Positions 11,409 through 21,929 of a stretch of 64,000 bases of DNA are shown piece after piece. The first letter of the stretch is position 1. Every line of letters starts with the position of its first letter. Source of the stretch: Progne subis subis (taxonomy: Eukaryota; Chordata; Aves; Passeriformes; Hirundinidae); contig JAKJHU010000465.1 in NCBI GenBank assembly GCA_022316685.1, positions 1 through 64,000 of the forward strand. The letters are read 5' to 3'. The translations under genes were made by a program, and so were the position numbers. The notes under the pieces were generated by a model. It had not been told where the DNA came from. It ran no database searches and was given only the letters and a program-made list of their open reading frames with translations.

Positions 11409-13364
11409 CTCTCTCTCTACCAAGCTCCTGTCCTAAACAATTGATCTCACCAGGAGGTCTGGAGGATTGAGTTCTCTTTCTGGATGGGTACATGAGCTAC
11501 CCTCTTTATTTAGCTGCTAGTCCCTTAATAGTCTCCCTGTAATCATTTATTTCAATGCAACACTCAGATTTATTGAATTTAACACACACACTTCCCTCTT
11601 CAGCTAACAGGTAGTCTAGAGCGATTTCATTCTGTTACACAAAAGCCCTCATCTATGAGTGCTGCTGTGCCAGCAGCTCCAAAGCATCTGAGGTGATTTG
11701 AGACTATTTCTACTATGGCTTGCAGCTTGACTAATCTGTTGAGCAAGTAGACTGGAGTTCTGTACCCTTAACTCTCATCTTGAGCCCATGTTGCGGGACC
11801 ATAGTATTGTATTATACGTTTTGCAGGCTATTCTTTACTACCTTATTTCTTTACTAATGCAGGTGGTCTCTATTATTCGTTTATCTAAGGTCTACTCCTC
11901 AGGTTGTGACATGGTTTTTATCTGGTTATCCCATCTCAGAAGTTGTTCTGGTGCTAGGCTCTCTCCCTTCCAGGGCTATTTCTCAGCTGACTTTAATCCC
12001 CCACAAATCCAGCAATTTGACAGCCCTAATTCAGTGGCAATTTCTTGCACCAGGTTTACAAACAGGTTTTTGCTAGAGGCTGGCAAGCTCCAATCACTAG
12101 ATTGTTTCTTTAATTGTTCGTACTGTTAACGAAGTGACCTCATCCTTTCCTGCTCCATTTTTTTTCTTTTTGCCTCTAGTTCTTGTCTTTTTAATTCTTG
12201 AGCTAATTTCTGTATCTTGCTTTCTGGGTCCATCCCCTCCTCATTGTTAGAGAAACAGAAGGTTCTTTCTAACTTCAGACAGACCCTTTTATCATTCTCG
12301 CTTTAACATATTTAGGATGATGGGCCCGCTGTTTAAAGCAGCTGTCTGGGGTTTTGTATTCTGCCCCACCCAATAGGTTTTTCTGTTCAGGGCGCACATT
12401 CTTAGACTATTCTGATCGTAGCACAGCTTGTTTACCTGCAAATAGGCTACAAAGGTGGACTCTTTCTTACTCCTAACTCACACAGTTTTGTTACATTTTT
12501 CACATCTAGGAATTACGGGTATACTACCTAGCTCTCTCCTCTTTCTAGACATTGCCACTGGGTTGAGGTATATTGTTTTTTCTTTTAATTCACAGATTTT
12601 AAACTAACTTTCGTTGTGGGTGCAAATTCCCCTTTTTTGGATTTCTGGACAGTTAAAATGTACTTTGAAAATCTTATCTTGGCCCCAGGTAGGCTCTGGC
12701 TGAGTCTCCTTTAGGCACTCTTTTTCCTGCCCCATTTGTCCCTTAGGTTGGGGAGGCCATTCGTGAGGCACATGGCCAGACTCAGGATCGCCAGGATTGC
12801 CCATAGGTGTACCCCTCTGCCTTTGCCTCTGCCCACCGGGGTGCCACCGGCGGCGAGGTAATCCATCTTCTCGGCAGCAAGGGTGTTCTTCAGGCCTCCA
12901 TAGTCTGTCCTGTGAGCATATCGCCTTTTGGACTGGCCCCACCTGGCCAATTTTATTTGGTCCGCTATACAGGGTACTTTTACTGTCCTCCTACACTCAA
13001 TTACTAGAAGTTCAGCTTTTATTTTTAGTTTTCCCCTCAATCCGTTTGTGTATAAATGGAACCACCCCGGGGAATCCAATTTCAATATACCTGCTTCAGT
13101 GGCAACATATAGAAAAAGGTCTGTGAGCCTCCTTTCCTCCTCTAAGCAATTCTCACACAGGCTCCAAGGTTTTAATCCCCTGTAACAATGAGCCACCCAA
13201 ATTTCTTTACAATGAGCATACTTAAAATGAACAAAAGGGTAACAGGTACACCCTGCTTGGATACAACTTATCCAGTCGTCGCTGGTCATTGGGTCTGTCA
13301 GTGAATCCTCAGCTTCAAATCCCCTGGTGCAGAGGTGACTTTCTACTGCGGAGGGTTGTCTCAT
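11224..13364 (-). pseudogene. env: ERV-C env remnant
   Basis: Begins at 13,364, overlapping the integrase end by four bases. The first frame (217 codons) is charged and Cys-containing. Near its end is a hydrophobic stretch (HLWAILAILSLAMCLTNG, about residues 186-203) that could be a late signal peptide. Further on, in broken frames, are a CxxC-type motif (CWIC, near 12,000) and a transmembrane-subunit Cys cluster ending in ECC (near 11,590). A hydrophobic anchor-like stretch lies at 11,330-11,270. A 58-base A tract (minus strand) interrupts it. Many stops show that it is dead. Confidence 0.7.
11351..11408. repeat. Homopolymer of 58 T (A on the minus strand)
   Basis: An uninterrupted T run followed by a short CT repeat. 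It lies inside the ERV-C env transmembrane region, with env-like sequence on both sides, so it is not a poly(A) tail at an element end. Such a run is prone to length error in sequencing. Confidence 0.95.
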
Positions 13365-14240
13365 GGCTCAGCTCTTTTTACCTGAGAAGAATGTGTCCAT
13401 TTTTTTTCTGTGGTTCTTACTGCAGTGTCTGTGGTCAGGAGGATGAGGAAGGGTCCCTCCCAGTCAGGAGTCAGCGGTGCTTCTTTCCACGTCTTGACTA
13501 ACACTTTATTACTTGGTTGGATCTTGTGGATGGCAAATCCCAGGGGTGTGCTCTGTGACACTAGTCCACGTTTTCGAAGTTCCTGTAAATCTTCATTAGT
13601 TGAAACAAGATAAGACTGTATTTGTCCATCCTCGACTCGAGGATGTCCCACGGGCATTCCGTGCTCATATGGCGTTCCATATAGCATCTCAAAAGGAGAT
13701 AGTCCAGACCCTGAGTGTGGTTGGGTCCTGATGTTTAGAAGGGCCAAGGGGAGGCACTTTACTCAGGACATCCTGGTTTCTAACATAAGCTTTGATAGCT
13801 GTGCCTTCAATGTTTGATTCATCCGTTCCACCTGCCCTGAGCTTTGGGGGTGCCATGGTGTATGGTATTCCCATTGGATCTCCAGGGCGTCTGCTAAGTG
13901 TTTTATGATTTTGGAAGTGAAATGTGTCCCCTGGTCCGAATCTATGGAATCAGGAATCCTATATCTAGGTATTATTTCCTCCAATACTTTCTTAGCTACT
14001 ACCTGGGCAGTTCCCCGGGGACCGGGGAATGCCTCTACCCAGTGAGTTAATTGATCTACTAGTACTAACAGATACTTATGTCTCCCTACTTTAGGTAACT
14101 CAGTGAAATCCACCTGGACCCTCCCAAAGGGGCGGTAGGCTAAAGGATGTCCTCCCTGTGGGGCTTGCCTGATTCTAGATTTATTTATTCTCTGGCATAT
14201 AATACATCCCTGGACTTCTTGTTTTGCTTACTCCTAAATA
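13361..14240 (-). pseudogene. pol: ERV-C integrase, core intact
   Basis: The frame 14,113-13,763 has the catalytic core D2 (MDFTE), D60 (DSDQGTH) and E96 (GQVERMN), again DD(35)E. Just upstream, in another frame, is a CxxC pair that would end the zinc-binding domain. Frame 13,747-13,361 holds the C-terminal part with a GPF-type motif (WEGPFLILL), typical of gammaretroviral integrases. One frameshift near 13,755 separates core from C-terminus. Confidence 0.85.
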
Positions 14241-14249
14241 CCTTTGCAT

Positions 14250-14990
14250 TCAAAGAATTTTAAAAATTGCTCCGCTAGGGCTTGAGTGCCCCAGAGGGTC
14301 TGCAAGCGTAGCCTCCTCAGTATCTTCCTGGCATAGGCCTTGGGTATGACCATCAGGTAATTTCCACTTCCCCTCGACTAGTATTCCCCCTATCTTCTTG
14401 AATTCCTCCATCTCCTTTTCAGTGGGACAAGGGGGGAACTCCTGGGGTTCACTTCTGGGATTTTCTGGGGTAGTCAGGGTAAGAAGTGCTGCCCTCCTTG
14501 CTTCCTGATCTGCTAAGTTGTTTCCCCTAGTCCTGAACTGTAACCCCACTTGATGTCCTTTTACATATACTATAGCAATAGCTTTTGGTTCCCTTATGGC
14601 CTCTATTACTCGGGAACATCCATCTACAAACTATTTCTCCCCCTCCTCCAGTTCTTCATTTTTTAGACCTGCTCTTACTTTTGTTTGGAGTTCAGAGCAA
14701 TTATGAGTGAGCCTTTCTGATGCTTCCCCAAAATTGAACTCAGATGGGTTTTTGGCTGTAGTTCTTTTTAGTTCTAATTCAGGCGTATGAATGAGTATGG
14801 CTTCGTATTTTAAAAGCTTAGCATCAGTAAGCCACTTATTTGCTTTTTGCTGCGGGATAGTTTTCACATTGTGGGGACTGTAAACTACTAGGGGGGCCCC
14901 AAAGGTGATTTTCTTAGTTTCTTTTACTAGCAGGGCTACTGCCACAATTGCCTGTAGGCATGTGGGCCATCCCCTGCTTACTGGGTTTTA
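14250..14990 (-). pseudogene. pol: ERV-C RT connection and RNase H remnant
   Basis: The frame 14,945-14,631 starts in the connection domain (AVALLVKETKK, then PHNVKTIPQQKANKWL). The frame 14,549-14,250 holds the RNase H end (NNLADQEARRAAL) and the linker to integrase. The polymerase palm with YxDD is absent: only about 200 bases separate this from the gag nucleocapsid region. Confidence 0.75.
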
Positions 14991-14999
14991 CATTTTTGA

Positions 15000-15180
15000 C
15001 TAGGGGGACTTTAAAAGGCTCCCCTTTTCTTCTTATGACTACTACAGAATTCTTACTGATTTTGCACCCTGGGGGCAGCTGTTTAAAAGAACTTTTTTCT
15101 CCGCCCCAGAGTTTACTAGAAATTTTATCTTCTTCTTTTCGGGTCTTATTTTTAAGTTTTTCCTAAAATAAAAAGCCCTT
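15000..15180 (-). pseudogene. ERV-C junction scrap between gag and pol
   Basis: This is the stretch where protease and most of RT should be. A possible protease-like fragment (VVVIRRKGEPFKVPLV) is seen in one minus-strand frame, then the connection domain begins. A deletion of roughly 1.5-2 kb is inferred from the usual gammaretroviral gene lengths. Confidence 0.45.
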
Positions 15181-16905
15181 GACATCCCTAATCTTTTTGG
15201 ACTATTTTCTCATCCCTTATTCTTTTCTTACAGTCCTTCTTTAGGTGGCTTTTCTTCTTAAAATAGAAGCATTCAGGTCTCTCGTCCTGATTACCAGGGG
15301 TCCTTTTTAGAGGAAGAACTGGCTTTTTCGGGGGGGGGCCCTTTTTGGTGTTCTCCCCGAATCTTGGGGATGCTCCTGCTTCTGGGCTTTCTTTACAGCT
15401 GCTACTAATACCTTTTCCTGCATTTTCTGTTTTTCCTCATCTCTCCTCATATATACTTTTTGAGCTTCCCTCAGTAGCTCCTGTAACTTCTCCTGCCAAT
15501 TTTTGTTTTTGTTTTTGTTTTTTTTTTTTTTTTCTCCGTATGTCCTCTCATGACTTTGCGACAAATTGGGTTTTTAATAAAACTTTTCCACGGGAGAATC
15601 GGGATCTGTTCCGGAATACACTTGCAGGCTTTTTCTTAATCTCTCTAGCTATTCAGTAGGGGTTTCCTCCTTCCCTTGGCATTCCCCGAATACCTTGCTT
15701 AGGTTCTGTCTCCTGGGTACTGCTTCTCTGATGCCTTGAATTACTATATTCCTCATGTCAATCATACTGCTCCTGCCTTCCTCTGTTTGAGCATTCCACC
15801 AGGGATCCTGGCTTGGCCATTTTTGATCCCCGGGGGTACTTTGGGGTTCCTGTGCTCCCACTCCCTCATCCCGGCTTGCCTTATCATTTCCCTTTCTTCC
15901 GTATTAAATAATGACCTTAAAACTGCAGTAAGGTCTTCATAGGAGTATATGCTAGTTTTTAGAAACTTCTGATACTTTTAAAGGGTCATTCATAAGCTTT
16001 CCCATTTCCCTTTTAAAGGCTCTCACATTACTTGTATTGATCGGTCCGTTTAAGTATCCAAGGATTCCTGGGGCCGTGGGCACCTTCCTCAGAAGGGAAG
16101 AGGTTATCTCTTTTGCCCTCGTTTTCACTTTCCGCTTCATTTAACCCTTTTTAACTGTCTCTTGGTTCTCCTGGCGGGTGGGGTGTATTTAACTTCTAAT
16201 GAATTCTGCGGAGCCGGGACAGCGGGGCTTAGAAACGGGGCCAATTCTAATCGAGTGGTGGTGAATTAAGGAGCGGGGTTTGGGGTTTGGGAAGCTGGGC
16301 ACTTTGCTAGGACAGCCGTGGAGCCGGCGTGGGTTCTAGCGGGGGAGGGAGCCCAGGCGGCGGGGGCTGGGCTGTCGCCTGCGGGAGCTGTAGCCCCGGC
16401 GGCGGCGCTGACGCATTCAGCGAAGGGGCGGGGGTCCCTTGCGAAAGGGGGAAGCCCGGGCCCTGGGGGTTCTTGGGGGCTTCTTGGGTTTGGTGGGGGT
16501 GGGGGCAAGAGGTATGGTGGAGGGAGATTATCTAAAGGTTCCCATCTATCACCTGGGTTCCCGTGGGACCTTTAAGTTCCACCGGTAAAAGTTTTAGTAT
16601 CGGTTCTTTCTCAAACTCGAGCATACTCCCCTCCTCATGTAATTCACTAAAGCAGTGAATCCTCCCCTCAAATGTCCCGAAGACGGGCTATATTACGTGG
16701 TCTCGTACTTCAAACCCCCCCACGCCTCTATGCAATAATGTATCATTTGTTTCTTAGACTTTTTCTTTGGTATAGGACATTCCTCCCAGTGTTTTAACAT
16801 CTCTTCCAAAGGACTTTTAAGTGGAATCTCTGGAATGTCCCCAGCTGCTCCCTTTGTGGATTTTCCTGTGGCTTTCTCTTGTACTTTGCTTTTCCTGTGT
16901 CCCAT
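15180..16905 (-). pseudogene. gag: ERV-C gag: matrix, proline-rich p12-like, capsid, nucleocapsid
   Basis: Starts at 16,905 with MGHRKSK, so Gly2 is available for myristoylation. The matrix part runs to about 16,693. A proline-rich segment (16,523-16,266) includes PPPY at 16,512-16,523, a late-domain motif that in the family recruits NEDD4-type ligases for budding. Capsid C-terminal sequence is at 15,861-15,649 (NLSKVFGECQGKEETPTE, a gammaretroviral capsid signature). Further on is a Lys/Glu-rich helix (15,564-15,307). The nucleocapsid zinc knuckle near 15,270-15,230 is damaged: the second Cys is replaced (CFYFKKKSHLKKDC). Several frameshifts join these pieces. Confidence 0.8.
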
Positions 16906-17559
16906 TGTATAGAGTCACCACCTACTGGCCCTTTAAGGGTGATCGATCCGTCTTGGGGTTTTCCTGGTGATTGTGAGCTCTCTTTCTCCTGTTCACTCTC
17001 TCCCCTGGACCGTTCCTGGTCCTAGGCTGAAAGGTTTACCAGTCCCGGAACTCCCGTGAGGACGTACCCTTCCCTTCCAGCCTTCCTGTGACCAACCCCT
17101 GAACTCCCCGAGTTTCTGGGCTTGACGTGTGAGGTGCGTTTTACCCCCGAAACTTTCGCTTCCCCCGCGACTGACCACACCTCTCATGGGGAAGTGGAAC
17201 TGCGATTTTGGGGTCCCCACTCGCTTCGTGATAAAATCACGTCTCACTCACACGCTCGGTCACCCCCATTCAACCACACAATACTTAACGATCCTTTTCC
17301 TGCGTGGGTTCTTCGTGCACGTAGATTTTTACGAGTTGATCTTCTTTGCCGCGGCTTTGGAGGTTCTGTTCCCCAGACCTCCCCGAGTTCCCTGAGAGCT
17401 CTGACCTCGCCTAAATCCCTTTTAAGTGTGGCTTTTTGTTTTTAACTTCATCGCGTGGCTGATCGGTTCCACACGGCCTCCCGGCTCTGCCAGGCCGCTG
17501 AATTCAGCAGGGCGCCTCCTGGTCAGAGACAGGGGTCTGAGGATCCCAGTATCACACCA
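16906..17559 (-). other. ERV-C 5' leader
   Basis: About 650 bases between PBS and gag start, the usual place for packaging and splice-donor signals. Frames here are short and overlapping on both strands. I see no supported gene. Confidence 0.6.
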
Positions 17560-17577
17560 ATCACATCGGGGTCACCA
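17560..17577 (-). promoter_or_regulatory. ERV-C primer-binding site, tRNA-Trp type
   Basis: Reads TGGTGACCCCGATGTGAT on the minus strand, one base from the Trp PBS used by avian sarcoma/leukosis viruses. It lies three bases from the LTR. A Trp PBS next to a gammaretroviral body is worth noting. Confidence 0.85.
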
Positions 17578-17580
17578 GAT

Positions 17581-18260
17581 TGTAATAAATACGATAGACC
17601 AAATTCTATAAATCAAAATTTAGAATTTTATTGAGAGACAAAATAACAGTCTCTGATAGCCACAATTAAAAGGACAGCGTCAAGCCCGGGATCGGTGCTG
17701 GGTGAACGCGGTAACACACTCTGTCAGTATGTCACCTCCCAGGTTCACATTTCTGGTCTGAAGCTGTCTCCTTTTATACACTGGATCGCTGAGAGAAAAT
17801 CCGGACTGCGAGAGTCCTTCTTCCGAGGCAGCCTCATTAGATATTCATGTTCGGGTTCTGGTGTGTCTGAATGGATTTGCTCTGGGAGACAATATCCTTG
17901 ATTGTTGTGTCCAGGTGCTGTGTAGAGATGTTAATGTCGGGGGGAGACGGATGAGATATCGATCTGATGTAATCATTTGGTTCTTCGGGTTCTCCATCTC
18001 CCTTTTCCGTTGTCTTTGTTCTCCTTTTAACGATTCCCGGCAGAGATGTCCTCGTGTCCCTTTTCGTGTAATTCTTAGCATAGTCTCTCCTGTCCCTCCT
18101 GTGTAATCTCTGGCAAAGGAAATTCCTTGTACCCCTCTCTGTGCAGCTTTAGTCTTAGTTAACCCGTAGTATACTTGATTAGAAATAAAACTTATTTTTA
18201 CAAGGGGTGAATTACATCTTATATCTTTTAACACGAATTAACTTTAGGACATATATCACA
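17581..18260 (-). repeat. ERV-C 5' LTR
   Basis: 680 bases. On plus it begins TGTAATAAATACG and ends ...TATATCACA, so it has TG...CA ends on the minus strand. The inner end is fixed by the PBS. The outer end is set by the start of the P1 repeat at 18,264. No second copy is in the window. Confidence 0.8.
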
Positions 18261-18263
18261 TGG

Positions 18264-19600
18264 CCCCCTCTTCTTCCCTGCTCTTCCACCCCTTCCCCTC
18301 TGCCCCCCATTCCACCACTCCTGTCCATCATGCTTGGTTTTGGAGGTCCCATCCCCCTTTCCCTCAATTCAGGCACCTCCTGACAGCTTTTTCCTGGGAG
18401 GAGTCCCTGAGTTTGGGATTTTTGGGGTGCAGTTCTGGAGGGGGACAGCTCTGTTTGGCTTTCCCCTCCTTGTTGTGGCCTCTCAGCTGCCCCCAATACC
18501 CTGGGGCTGCTGGGATTTCCCTCCTGGGGACAAGGACCTTCATTCCCTTCCAGGAGCCCAATGCCCACCTGGGGGTCCAGCTCAGGGGCTCCTTGAGCAG
18601 CTGCCCCACAACCTCTGCCAGGGTCTCCCAGCTTTGGGCTCCCCAAAGCCCTCAGCAAGCCCCAAGTCCCTCCCAGGAACCCTCAACTCCCTCAAACCCA
18701 GCATCCCCCACAGCCCCTGCAAGTTCCCCCCATGGCACCGGCCATGGCCATGTCCCCACAGGTCACTGGCCGTGTCCCACCATGTCCTCACCCATGGCTG
18801 TCTCCCCACCACAAATCCATCCCTGTCATTGTCCCCCACATCTCCAGCTGTGCCCATTTCCCCTCATGTCCCCATGAATGGCCACATCCCTGGCCATGTC
18901 CATGTGTCCCCATGTCACTCTCCATGTCTATGTCCCACCATGGCTATGTTCCCCATGTCCTCACCCATGTCCCAGATCAATGTCTTTATTTTTACCACAA
19001 TGTTGGACATTTAAAGTGATGAAGAGAAATGAAAAACAAATCAAGGTCAAACAAAAAGGATTTCTGTGTCTGTGCCAGCTGAGGATCCATGTGTTTGGCT
19101 GGGAGGGAAGAACCTTTTTTGGAGGGGTTTCCACCCCACTGTCTCCAAAATCTTGGTTCCTGCACTTGATCTTCACTATTTGGCTGTGCAAGATGCACTT
19201 GGGCAACAGGAAATCAAAATCGTGGAATCCCTGAGATAGGAAAAGACCTCCAAGACCATCCAATATTCCTTGATGCCTCGAGATGATAGGACTGAACACA
19301 AAAGATTTTCTGGGGTTGAAAGTCAACAAATCTGCTCTGCCCGAGGAATTCCCAATGTCATTCCGTGTCCCGATGGACGTTCCTGCCCCTGCATTGATCC
19401 AGGTGCCCACGGGGAGCCAGGAAGATGTGGAGCATCCCAGCCAGGTGTCTTCCCAACACGGATCAGCAGGACCACGGATCAGCAGGGCTCTGCCCAACGG
19501 GGGTCACTGGGGATCATCCAAGGCCGATCCTCCCACGGGGGATGGAGCTGGAGCAGCGCACGAAGCTCTTCCCGCTCTCGGGGCACTCGCAGCGCTTCCC
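18264..19600. repeat. R1 spacer copy 1 with CATGTCCC minisatellite
   Basis: First of three copies of a zinc-finger 3' flank (others at 43,924-45,277 and 62,460-63,849). At 18,720-18,970 it has a degenerate array built on CATGTCCC/CATGTCCCCA units. TTTATT at 18,985-18,990 is an AATAAA poly(A) signal on the minus strand, about 610 bases past the zinc-finger stop. It is conserved in all three copies, so part of R1 is the probable 3' UTR. Long frames here are artefacts of the repeat. Confidence 0.8.
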
Positions 19601-20620
19601 TTAGCGGTGCCTCCGTTGGTGTCGGGTCAAGTGAGAACCTCTGGAGAAGCTCTTCCCACACTCAGGACACTCGTAGGGCCTCTCCCCGGTGTGGCTGCAC
19701 AGGTGGACAGTGAGGTGTGAGTTGCGCTTGAAGCCCTTCCCACAGTCGGGGCAGCAGAAGGGCCTCTCCTCTGTGTGAATCCACTGATGTAGGAGGCGAT
19801 CAGAGCTGGTGTGAAACCTCTTCCCACACTCAGGACACTCGTAGGGCCTCTCCCCAGTGTGGATGCGCCGGTGGACAGTGAGGAGAGAGTTGTACTTGAA
19901 GCCCTTCCCACAGTCAAGGCAGCGGAAGGGCCTCTCCTCTGTGTGAATCCGCTGATGTAGGAGGAGAGTGGAGCTGACCCGAAACTTCTTCCCACACTCA
20001 GGACACTCGTAGGGCCTCTCCCCGGTGTGGATGCGCTGGTGATTTTTCAGGTTGGAGCTCCGTCCAAAGCCCTTCCCACATTCCAAGCAGGTGTAGAGCC
20101 CTTCCCCAGTGTGGATCACCTGGTGCTGGATCAGGCTGTAGCTGTCTCTGAAGCTCTTCCCACATTCCCCACACTCATAGGGCTTCTTCCCAGTGTGGAT
20201 CACCTGGTGTAGCCTCAGGTGAGAGCTACGCCTGAAGCTCTTCCCACACTCCCCACACTCAAAGGGCCGTTCTCCAGTGTGGATCCTCTTGTGCCGGCTC
20301 AGATTGGAGCTCCGGCTGAAGCTCATCCCACACTCCCCACACTCATAGGGCCGTTCCCCAGTGTGGATCACCTGGTGACGGATCAGATGGGATCTCCGGC
20401 TGAAACCCTGCCCACATTCCAAGCACTTGTGGGGCTTCTCCCCTCCATGAGGCTTCTCCACCAGCTCGGAGCTCTGGCTGGATCTCCGGCCGCCCTCCTG
20501 CCACAGGGGGGGTCTTTGCTCCTCGCAGCTCCCTGCGCTGGGTTTGCAGCCCCTCCTCGTGCGGCATCTCCGGGGCTTTTCCTCCTCCTCCATCCGGCCA
20601 CTCCTCAGGAATGAAAAATT
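19601..20620 (-). CDS. C2H2 zinc-finger protein, ten fingers (3' exon)
   Basis: A single large exon encoding ten tandem C2H2 fingers joined by TGE(R/K)P-type linkers, ending HQRRHR and stop. A probable splice acceptor (CCCCAAACCAG) precedes it at 20,621. The first in-exon ATG is at 20,593 ([10 protein letters not shown]), in a good Kozak context. Upstream is an acidic/basic region without KRAB, SCAN or BTB. Such proteins bind DNA in the nucleus, often as repressors; the target is unknown. Finger 8 has R in place of the core Leu of the helix (SSDRLLH), which may weaken it. The P1 partner gene has only eight fingers. The likely promoter is the CpG block at 28,481-29,080, with ERV-D antisense in the intron; this is inferred, not shown. 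Confidence 0.85.
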   Translation of the reverse strand, partial: NFSFLRSGRMEEEEKPRRCRTRRGCKPSAGSCEEQRPPLWQEGGRRSSQSSELVEKPHGGEKPHKCLECGQGFSRRSHLIRHQVIHTGERPYECGECGMSFSRSSNLSRHKRIHTGERPFECGECGKSFRRSSHLRLHQVIHTGKKPYECGECGKSFRDSYSLIQHQVIHTGEGLYTCLECGKGFGRSSNLKNHQRIHTGERPYECPECGKKFRVSSTLLLHQRIHTEERPFRCLDCGKGFKYNSLLTVHRRIHTGERPYECPECGKRFHTSSDRLLHQWIHTEERPFCCPDCGKGFKRNSHLTVHLCSHTGERPYECPECGKSFSRGSHLTRHQRRHR

Positions 20621-21452
20621 CTGGTTTGGGGAGAAAACAAGAGGAGAGTGCCTTAGGCTGGGGGTTCTTCCTTGCACAAGTTCATCTCAGGAAGTCATTG
20701 GCAATGTAAGAATTGCCACACTGGTCTGTAAGAACCTCTGAAAGAAGATTCATCCCAAAAGTCCTCCAAACATCAAGACTCAGCCAAAACCTCTCCTAAA
20801 ATATTCAGCCCCTTGCAAAAATCCAAAGCATCAACATTTAGCTCAATCAAGCTCAGAAACACCAAGATTCACTCCCATGAAAATCACGGATTCCCCTCTC
20901 CGGTCACCTGCTGCATGTGGGGAGGGAAACACTCCTGGGGCTGGGGGGAAGCTGGAGATACAGGGAGGGCTGGAACCTTGTGCTGCCTCCTCTTCCTGCT
21001 CCTCACACTCCTATGTCCCTACTCTTCCTCACACTCCTCTTCCTCCCACTATTCCTCCTTCTCCTGCACAATCCCACCTTCTCCTCCCACATGCACCAAC
21101 ATTTTGTTCTTCAACCCTGCTTCTCCTTCCCTTCTCCTCCTGCCCCCAGGCCCAGCACCCACTGCCGGCTCCCTCTTCCCCCCAAACCCACAGCATCCCA
21201 CCGCAGGGGCAGCGATGGAGCTGGGGCAGGTCGGGCTGGGGCAGCGCTGGGCTCTCGGCCGCTCCCGCCCGCACTCGGTCCCCGCTGCAGCCGCTCCCGC
21301 CAGGACAGCGCGGGGGGGCCCGGCCTTGGCGCTCCCCCCTCCCACCTCCCCAAATTCCCCTCACGGCGGTGCCCCATGCTCTAGGGGAATGTCCCGCAAA
21401 CGGGGCACCCCCAGCAAAGGAAGAAGAGCAAAGGGTCTTTACAAACACACGC
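20621..21452 (-). other. Zinc-finger intron/upstream DNA with GC-rich block
   Basis: Between the zinc-finger exon and ERV-D. 21,130-21,380 is GC-rich and could hold an upstream exon. The stretches 20,990-21,130 are CT-rich. Open frames occur on both strands and also in the mirror copy (42,250-42,900), but differ by frame shifts, so I do not call a gene. Confidence 0.5.
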
Positions 21453-21906
21453 TGTCAAGCTGCTTGGGGATAGGGCCAGGCACTTGGACATAAGGAAGGC
21501 ACAGAAGAAGCCATCAGCTCCAGAAAATGTTATGAACTGACCACACAGACTGCTGCTCAGCCAAGGGCCTGATAAATTCATGAACTTCGAGAAGAAGAAC
21601 AAAGACTGAACAGAGTTGTGAATATCATTACCTCAGCAGAAGTGGAGTGCATATTATGGGGGGTATGTAGTGGGGGATTGGGAAGTCTGTACCCCTCAAA
21701 TACTTCAGCCAGTGGGGAAAGGGAGAGAGAGATGTGACCAGGAAAATTAGGATGAAAAGGAGGCTGCATCCTCCAACAATTGGAGAGGCACCATGGGAAA
21801 TGTCCCATGGCCTCTCCATTTTTTTTTATGAATAAAATTACTTTTACAGGACTCCTCTGTCTTCTTTGTGGACACAAACCTCTGGTGATGTCAAGTTTTC
21901 CACACA
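21453..21906 (+). repeat. ERV-D left copy, 5' LTR
   Basis: Aligns with 28,018-28,468 along its length, including the block from GAAGAAGAACAAAGACTGAACAGAG, a shared GATGAAAAGG/GATAAAAAGG TATA-like site, a GAATAAA poly(A) signal near 21,831, and the U5 stretch ending in CACACA. The start (TGTCAAGC) is approximate. Confidence 0.8.
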
Positions 21907-21908
21907 CC

Positions 21909-21926
21909 TTGGGGCTCCTCTGGAAT
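21909..21926 (+). promoter_or_regulatory. ERV-D left copy, decayed tRNA-Pro-like PBS
   Basis: TTGGGGCTCCTCTGGAAT lies just past the 5' LTR. It resembles the tRNA-Pro PBS of murine-leukaemia-type viruses at most positions. Confidence 0.65.
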
Positions 21927-21929
21927 TCC

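Larger units (their letters stand above)
11224..18260 (-). mobile_element. ERV-C: gammaretrovirus-like provirus, internally deleted
   Basis: Minus-strand order: LTR (18,260-17,581), Trp-type PBS, leader, gag (16,905-15,180), a protease scrap, RT connection and RNase H (14,990-14,250), integrase (14,240-13,361) and env (13,364-11,224). The RT catalytic domain is missing. The element's LTR at 17,581-18,260 forms the outer edge of palindrome P1. Confidence 0.85.

Noticed and set aside
11224..11493. Lysine-rich 89-codon protein
   Set aside because: It is the translation of the 58-base A tract within env remnant.
18260..19014. Frames of about 200-226 codons in the three R1 copies
   Set aside because: Generated by the CATGTCCC minisatellite and CT-rich DNA; they differ in frame between copies.
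20621..21452. A KRAB or SCAN exon for the zinc-finger genes
   Set aside because: I looked in the introns and upstream blocks of both copies and found no matching motif.
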